From JAJTFW01 sp964584995 (lineage in GTDB: Bacteria; Bacteroidota; Bacteroidia; AKYH767-A; OLB10): a DNA stretch of 9,464 nt. A program made the position numbers and the translations under genes. Shown here in pieces: positions 6,485-9,464 of this stretch. The DNA lies in NCBI GenBank assembly GCA_964584995.1, contig CAZPCA010000101.1:1-9464 (forward strand). The letters are read 5' to 3'. Each line of letters begins with the position of its first letter. Within the stretch, counting starts at the first letter, position 1. The notes beneath the pieces were generated by a model that saw only the letters and a list, made by a program, of their open reading frames with translations, had not been told where the DNA came from and made no database searches.

Positions 6485-7486
6485 ATGACACGTATCGCCA
6501 TTAACGGATTCGGAAGAATAGGAAGAACCTTTTTAAGAAAGTTGCGCTTTCACCCCGAAATCGAACTAGTAGCGATCAATGACCTTACCGATACGCACAC
6601 ACTCGCACACCTTCTGAAGTATGACTCCATACACAGGAGTTACGAGGGCACGGTGGAAGCCGGAGAAAATCTACTGCACATCGACGGCCGCTCCATTCCC
6701 GTTTTTGCCGAAAAAGACCCATCCGTGCTGCCATGGAAAGAGTTAGGGGTAGATGTCGTGATTGAATCTACCGGTCATTTTACGGCACCGGACAAAGCAT
6801 CATTGCACCTGCAGGCGGGCGCAGGAAAGGTCATCATTTCAGCCCCCGCCAAAGGCGATGTAAAGACTATCGTACTGGGTGTAAACGAACATCTACTGGA
6901 CGGAACGGAAACCATTCTTTCGAACGCATCCTGCACCACCAACAATGCTGCACCGATGATCAAAATACTGGATGAAAATTTCGGTATCGAGGCCGCATAT
7001 GTCACCACGGTACACGCCTATACGGGCGACCAGAATATCCACGATGCACCACACAAGGATTTACGGAGGGCACGCGCTGCGGCACATTCCATCATCCCTA
7101 CCACCACCGGTGCTGCGAAAGCGATCTCCGAAGTGTTCCCACATTTAAAAGGCAAGATCGGAGGTGCGGGCATCAGGGTGCCGGTCATTGACGGCTCCAT
7201 GACGGACATTACATGCATTGTAAAAAACAAGGCCGAGGTGGACCATATCAACGCGCTTTTCAAGCAGGCTTCCCTGTCCAACTGCAGAGGAATCATTCAA
7301 TACACGGAAGACCCCATTGTTTCAGTAGACATCATCGGCAATGACCACAGCTGCGTTTTCGATGCCCAGTTGACTTCCGTACTCAACGACGGCCATTTGG
7401 TGAAGATCGTAGGGTGGTACGACAATGAAAGCGGTTATGCGAAACGACTGGCTGAGCTTATCGGGCTAATCGCTGGTGAGGTTTAG
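6485..7486 (+). CDS. gap: Type I glyceraldehyde-3-phosphate dehydrogenase
   Basis: This glycolytic/gluconeogenic enzyme interconverts glyceraldehyde-3-phosphate and 1,3-bisphosphoglycerate with NAD in the cytoplasm. The 333-residue length is standard. The Rossmann motif INGFGRIGR (6-14) opens the protein. Asp33 in AINDLTD favours NAD over NADP, and the retained Pro in DAPHKD (187-192) agrees. The catalytic pair is Cys150 in SNASCTTNNAAP and His177 in TTVHAYTGDQ. PHKDLRRARAAAHSIIPTTT and GAGIRVPVIDGS form the phosphate-binding and S-loop regions, and WYDNESGYAKR (residues 311-321) is the conserved end motif. The residue four after the catalytic Cys, usually a second Cys (SCTTNCLAP), is Asn154 here. 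The gene stands alone: it diverges from the glycosyltransferase and its stop lies four bases from the convergent porin stop. The start is fixed by MTRIAINGFG. Confidence 0.97.
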   Translation: MTRIAINGFGRIGRTFLRKLRFHPEIELVAINDLTDTHTLAHLLKYDSIHRSYEGTVEAGENLLHIDGRSIPVFAEKDPSVLPWKELGVDVVIESTGHFTAPDKASLHLQAGAGKVIISAPAKGDVKTIVLGVNEHLLDGTETILSNASCTTNNAAPMIKILDENFGIEAAYVTTVHAYTGDQNIHDAPHKDLRRARAAAHSIIPTTTGAAKAISEVFPHLKGKIGGAGIRVPVIDGSMTDITCIVKNKAEVDHINALFKQASLSNCRGIIQYTEDPIVSVDIIGNDHSCVFDAQLTSVLNDGHLVKIVGWYDNESGYAKRLAELIGLIAGEV

Positions 7487-7490
7487 TCCT

Positions 7491-9296
7491 TCAATTGAAA
7501 AGCGGCCAGATAATGCCGAACTTGAGTGTACGCGGGGGCACAGGATAAGCTGCCAGGATGTAATTCTCGCCACCCCACCAGCCATCGTTCACCCTTTGCA
7601 TCATGAAGGTAATGGTAGCTCGACCGATGTCGGCGTTCACGAATACATCCATAACGGGTTGGCCGCCTGCGAACTGTTCGGCCTGTAAAAACACCTGTCC
7701 GCTAGCGGGCATGAATCCATACGCTTTATACGCTGCTTGTTTATACACCGCAACACCTAACTCAGCGAAGAGTGCCTTTTTGAAATAGAAATCGCGGTAA
7801 GAAAAACGTGAATAAATGCTCCACTCCGGCAACCGCAGAAAGCCACGATCGACACTGTTGTAATCTACCCTGGCCATCCATCTCCATTTGCGCAGCGGAA
7901 GATCGCTCACCAAGGAAGTTGTATGAACCCGTACATCGTCCGCTGATTGTACCGGAGTTGCGCCATATCCGTAATACACCGCGTCAACCATATGCAAAAC
8001 GGTATGAGATAGCTTCAGTTTTTTGCGGAACAAATACACTTGCGGCTTCAACCAAATGGAGCGTTCTTTTTGAAATTCATTGGACCATTCGAAATGATTG
8101 GAAAGGAAGCGCGTTGCGATTGCCTCAGGAGCTAACCTGTACAAGCCACCATCCAGCAGAATAGAGGAAACAAAAGATGACTTCAGCTGAGATCCCGTAG
8201 AAAACACGATTGATACATCCCCATTATTTTCGAAAGAACTCTTTACAGTTTTCACAGAGAGCGAGTAAATAAGATTCTTCAAGCTCCCCTCAATTTCTAA
8301 AAAAGGTGTTGTGTAGGAAAGGGAGCGCTCCAGCGAATCGATAAGAGTTGAAAGGAATGACTGCCGTGCTCCTGCAGCAATCTGAAACGAGTGATTTTGA
8401 CCATTTATCCATTGCCATTGAAGGGCGGCGTCCGCCGACAACTGCTGATAGGCGGTAGTATCTGCTGTCGCGGAGACGCTCAGTAATTCTGAGGGATAAA
8501 ATAGGCTGTCTGCAGTACCAGTGTAAGAGGAGGACCAGCGCGTCCAATCGGTTCCTGTCAGCAGCTTAAGCGAAGATTTTTTCTTATTTGCGGAATCCTG
8601 CGCAGGCTGCCACAGCAAGAACTGTTGTTGAATGAAAGCTTTGAACTGTCTTACATCGCGCGAATCATCCCTTAGAAAAGTCTGCAACTGTTCGTAATCC
8701 GAACGAGAAATACCAATGGTAACCTGACCAGGCTTCACGCCTCCGTTTTCGTCCATTTTCACCTTCTCGTAACGGAATCCTGCATTCACAGCGTATCGGC
8801 GAGAAGCGTGCTTCAAGCCGATACGGAAGTGTTTATGGAATCCCAATGTATTGAGTAAAAACCCGGGCGAAACTATGCTATGATATCCTATCGTTGCCTG
8901 GGCATTCTTTGCTATACGCTGGTGATGGTCGACAAACAATGCTTGCTCCCGTTCACTGCCTAAAAGTATTTTGATGCGGGAATGGGCCAAGTGTGTATCC
9001 AATGGAAGGACCGGGTCAGCGGTATTGAAAAACCGCTGGTAGGCATGAAAACCCCAGCGGAAATCGCCGGCTGTGAATGGCTGAAAATTCCACACCTGGT
9101 ACGCACTCAGCATACGGTCGTACAAGAATGTCGAGCCGTTCATGGTAAATCCCTGGTAATTCTCAGGGGGCAAATGATTGCGAAAAGCAGAATCAGGCAC
9201 CTGAGTTACAGAGGGAACAGAGTCCGTGTTATGCTCTGCAATTCCACCAAGCAAGGCCGAAGAGAAGAATATTAGCAGACAGCAGAGGCGTAACAT
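7491..9296 (-). CDS. Putative outer membrane porin, Porin_10 family
   Basis: This 601-residue protein starts with a Sec signal peptide (MLRLCC, hydrophobic core, likely cleavage after GGIA at 20). The rest is a long series of short beta-strand-like segments with aromatic girdle residues and Gly/Asn/Asp turns, as expected for a large outer membrane barrel. The C-terminal region is diagnostic. GFMPASGQVFLQ (527-538), MDVFVNADIGRATITFMMQRVN (from 549 on, given as key residues Asp550, Asn554 and Arg559) and YPVPPRTLKFGIIW (585-598) correspond to the conserved tail of the Bacteroidota putative porin family (Porin_10). Substrate and channel activity are unknown. The gene is the first one downstream of a co-oriented rRNA operon, separated from it by an intrinsic terminator, with a leader of about 80 bases. 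I see no good TAnnTTTG box for it. Its stop lies four bases from the GAPDH stop. Confidence 0.83.
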   Translation of the reverse strand: MLRLCCLLIFFSSALLGGIAEHNTDSVPSVTQVPDSAFRNHLPPENYQGFTMNGSTFLYDRMLSAYQVWNFQPFTAGDFRWGFHAYQRFFNTADPVLPLDTHLAHSRIKILLGSEREQALFVDHHQRIAKNAQATIGYHSIVSPGFLLNTLGFHKHFRIGLKHASRRYAVNAGFRYEKVKMDENGGVKPGQVTIGISRSDYEQLQTFLRDDSRDVRQFKAFIQQQFLLWQPAQDSANKKKSSLKLLTGTDWTRWSSSYTGTADSLFYPSELLSVSATADTTAYQQLSADAALQWQWINGQNHSFQIAAGARQSFLSTLIDSLERSLSYTTPFLEIEGSLKNLIYSLSVKTVKSSFENNGDVSIVFSTGSQLKSSFVSSILLDGGLYRLAPEAIATRFLSNHFEWSNEFQKERSIWLKPQVYLFRKKLKLSHTVLHMVDAVYYGYGATPVQSADDVRVHTTSLVSDLPLRKWRWMARVDYNSVDRGFLRLPEWSIYSRFSYRDFYFKKALFAELGVAVYKQAAYKAYGFMPASGQVFLQAEQFAGGQPVMDVFVNADIGRATITFMMQRVNDGWWGGENYILAAYPVPPRTLKFGIIWPLFN

Positions 9297-9377
9297 GGGA
9301 AGGAATCGAGCTCAAAGAAAAAGAAAAAGAGCTGAGTGATAAAATCAAATTGATCCAAAACGAGAGGTATATAAAAA
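9297..9377 (-). other. Porin upstream region with a polypyrimidine tract
   Basis: Between the rRNA terminator and the porin start, the strand read toward the porin has a run built from CTTTTT units (9314-9328 as purines on the plus strand). It is flanked by AGCTC (9309-9313) and GAGCT (9329-9333), which could pair as a weak five-base stem. TTG triplets occur upstream, but no TAnnTTTG match at proper spacing was found. The porin promoter is therefore not identified. Confidence 0.3.
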
Positions 9378-9406
9378 GAAAATGCCCCGACTAGCGGGGC
9401 ATTTTC
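9378..9406 (-). terminator. Intrinsic terminator of the rRNA operon
   Basis: A perfect 12-bp inverted repeat, GAAAATGCCCCG (9378-9389) with CGGGGCATTTTC (9395-9406), has a five-base loop at 9390-9394. On the minus strand it is followed by TTTTT from 9377 to 9373, so it acts in the rRNA direction. It begins about five bases after the 5S 3' end. The plus strand has no T-run after the stem. Confidence 0.88.
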
Positions 9407-9411
9407 GATAA

Positions 9412-9464
9412 GACGGCAACGACATACTCTCCCGGATGTTACTCCAGTACCATTTGCGCAAATG
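9412..9464 (-). rRNA. rrf: 5S ribosomal RNA, 3' part, runs off the right edge
   Basis: The reverse complement of the last 53 bases contains the conserved 3' half of bacterial 5S rRNA: GCGCAAATGGTACTG (loop/helix region), then GGGAGAGTATGTCG and the closing GTTGCCGTC of helix I. This lines up with the E. coli 3' half (GCGCCGATGGTAGTG, then GCGAGAGTAGGGAACTGCC). The exact 3' end is uncertain by one or two bases because the 5' partner strand of helix I is outside the window. A terminator follows at once, so this is the last gene of an rRNA operon lying to the right. Nothing after it suggests a tRNA. Confidence 0.92.

Noticed and set aside
9378..9406. The hairpin as a plus-strand terminator or a bidirectional one
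   Set aside because: On the plus strand the stem is followed by GATAAGAC and not by a T-run, and no plus-strand gene ends before it.
1..9464. Mobile elements, CRISPR arrays, toxin-antitoxin pairs, attachment sites or a tRNA gene
   Set aside because: No transposase or integrase motif, no regularly spaced repeats and no tRNA-like end was seen. Nearly all of the window is filled by intact housekeeping or envelope genes.

Overview
The window reads as a compact, gene-dense chromosomal segment from a member of the phylum Bacteroidota, of moderate GC by eye. The lineage call rests on family content: a Porin_10-type outer membrane porin, an outer-membrane-type protein next to lipA, a LolE-like FtsX permease beside a NamZ/DUF1343 gene, and a GAPDH with an SCTTNNAAP active-site segment. 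It is supported by TAnnTTTG-like promoter boxes and the lack of obvious Shine-Dalgarno sequences. No genus can be assigned. I see no phage, insertion sequence, CRISPR, toxin-antitoxin or secretion-system signature. This is mostly ordinary core genome.

Layout, left to right. (1) At the left edge is the N-terminal part of a minus-strand NamZ/DUF1343 lipoprotein, probably a cell-wall muramidase. It diverges from a plus-strand FtsX/LolE-family ABC permease. (2) A minus-strand two-gene operon follows: an OsmC-family protein, then guanine deaminase (guaD), joined by a one-base stop/start overlap. (3) Divergent from it, a secreted outer-membrane-type protein of unknown function and lipA (lipoyl synthase) form a plus-strand pair. 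(4) A minus-strand pair follows: a GT39-like membrane glycosyltransferase, then a GNAT acetyltransferase. (5) A plus-strand GAPDH gene diverges from the glycosyltransferase. (6) A minus-strand Porin_10 gene lies just downstream of a minus-strand rRNA operon. Only the 3' end of the 5S rRNA and its intrinsic terminator are inside the window.

The segment alternates between divergent promoters and convergent gene ends. All three convergent junctions have only 1 to 4 bases between stop codons, leaving no room for a separate intrinsic terminator. The longest non-coding stretch, 157 bases before GAPDH, shows only promoter-like boxes. Functionally the genes cover cell-envelope work (NamZ, FtsX permease, two outer membrane proteins, glycosyltransferase), central metabolism (GAPDH, lipoyl synthase), purine salvage (guaD) and probable peroxide defence (OsmC). 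Apart from the operon pairs, I see no evidence that they form one dedicated system.
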